Of a DNA stretch of 64,000 bases, positions 63,624 through 64,000 are shown piece by piece. Numbering within the stretch: position 1 is the stretch's first letter; every line of letters starts with the position of its first letter. This DNA is from Streptomyces sp. NRRL B-24484 (GTDB taxonomy: Bacteria; Actinomycetota; Actinomycetes; Streptomycetales; Streptomycetaceae), in contig NZ_JOAI01000037.1 of NCBI RefSeq assembly GCF_000717715.1, positions 1 to 64,000 of the forward strand, in the 5' to 3' direction. The position numbers were made by a program, and so were the translations under genes. The notes under the pieces were generated by a model that made no database searches, was not told the DNA's origin, and worked only from the letters and a program-made list of their open reading frames with translations.

Positions 63624-64000
63624 TCAGCGGTCCTTGAACTCCTCGATGGCCGTCCGGACGGCCCGCTGCATGGCCTCGCTGCCGGCGTGCCCCGAGTCCT
63701 CGACGATGTGCAGCCGCGCGTCCGGCCACGCCTTCGCCAGCTCCCACGCCGTCTGCACCGGGCACCCCATGTCGTGCCGTCCGTGGACGAGGACGGCCGG
63801 GATCCCGGCCAGGAGGTGGGCGTCGCGGAGCAGCTGGTCCTCGTCCAGCCAGGCGCCGTTGCTGAAGTAGTGGGCGCAGATCCGTACGAACGCGATCTGC
63901 GCGTCGACCTCGCGGTCGCTGTACATGCCGGGTACGCCGTTGGGCTCGTTCGAGACGACGGCGTCCTCCCAGGCGAGCCAGTCGGCGGCGGCCTTCGCCC
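63624..64000 (-). CDS. pip: Prolyl iminopeptidase, C-terminal part (runs off right edge)
   Basis: The last 125 codons of an alpha/beta-hydrolase; the start is outside the window. AAADWLAWEDAVVSNEPNG, then AHYFSNGAWLDEDQLLRDAH, IPAVLVHGRHDMGCPVQTAW (with the catalytic Asp in GRHD) and VEDSGHAGSEAMQRAVRTAI (with the catalytic His in SGH) match the C-terminal half of Pip-type prolyl iminopeptidases (S33), which remove N-terminal proline. The nucleophile Ser lies beyond the edge. Confidence 0.9.
   Translation of the reverse strand, partial: AKAAADWLAWEDAVVSNEPNGVPGMYSDREVDAQIAFVRICAHYFSNGAWLDEDQLLRDAHLLAGIPAVLVHGRHDMGCPVQTAWELAKAWPDARLHIVEDSGHAGSEAMQRAVRTAIEEFKDR

Noticed and set aside
1..64000. 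tRNA, rRNA or riboswitch genes
   Set aside because: I looked for GTTC-A-A-C T-loop-like sequences with acceptor pairing and for conserved riboswitch cores and found none I can support by eye.

Overview
The window is actinobacterial chromosome, most likely Streptomycetaceae (Streptomyces or Kitasatospora). The evidence is very high GC with strong third-position GC, many GTG starts behind GGAGG-type ribosome sites, and typical families: an AfsR/SARP regulator, a WhiB protein, Rph-type rifamycin phosphotransferase, gvp genes, GPP34, DUF4235, DUF5709 and DUF6193 proteins, and Streptomyces-style short leader peptides. I saw no rRNA, tRNA or CRISPR array.

Layout. 0-6.5 kb: a 5'-truncated sugar ABC ATPase fragment, a secreted GH27 alpha-galactosidase, small enzymes, and a divergent EamA exporter / XRE-cupin regulator pair sharing a palindromic operator. 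6.6-16 kb: a 43-aa basic protein, a large SARP-NB-ARC-TPR regulator, a secreted tandem aegerolysin with a small secreted partner, a VOC protein, and rifamycin phosphotransferase behind a RAE-like inverted repeat. 16.3-21.5 kb looks like the decayed remains of a small natural-product locus. It holds a TetR gene plus a TetR fragment, a broken acyl-CoA carboxylase beta gene, an AvrD-like gene whose 3' end runs into an inverted-repeat element, a DHA2 exporter, and SnoaL-like and coaD genes that are both truncated at one junction.

22.6-29.35 kb is a complete Tn3-family transposon. It has 35-bp terminal inverted repeats with one mismatch, a 5-bp AACTC target duplication, a resolvase with a res-like region, a transposase with a 1-nt frameshift, and an NB-ARC/TPR (STAND) protein with a small partner as cargo. 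29.5-38.5 kb is accessory chromosome: histidine phosphatase, a frameshifted NUDIX gene, an ArsR repressor with a 26-bp operator in front of a His-rich MFS exporter (probable metal efflux), GPP34, an O-methyltransferase and an Rrf2-acetyltransferase fusion.

39-52 kb reads as a stress region. It has clade II catalase KatE, a minimal gvpO-A-F-G set, two STAS proteins, a threonylcarbamoyl-AMP synthase-like protein, a glutathionyl-hydroquinone-reductase-like enzyme with a probable cysteine-responsive leader peptide, and several small membrane or ferritin-like proteins. Four genes here (katE, gvpO, a STAS gene, a small membrane protein) have sigma-B-like promoters of the form GTT[T/C]-N14/16-GGGTAG. 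52-64 kb holds an Lrp/SMP-30 divergent pair, an HxlR-peroxiredoxin fusion, WhiB, a YhgE/Pip export pair with a degenerate ATPase, a PAP2-diacylglycerol kinase / BrkB / PAP2 membrane-lipid operon, DUF3618 and holin-like proteins, and the 3' part of a prolyl iminopeptidase that leaves the window.
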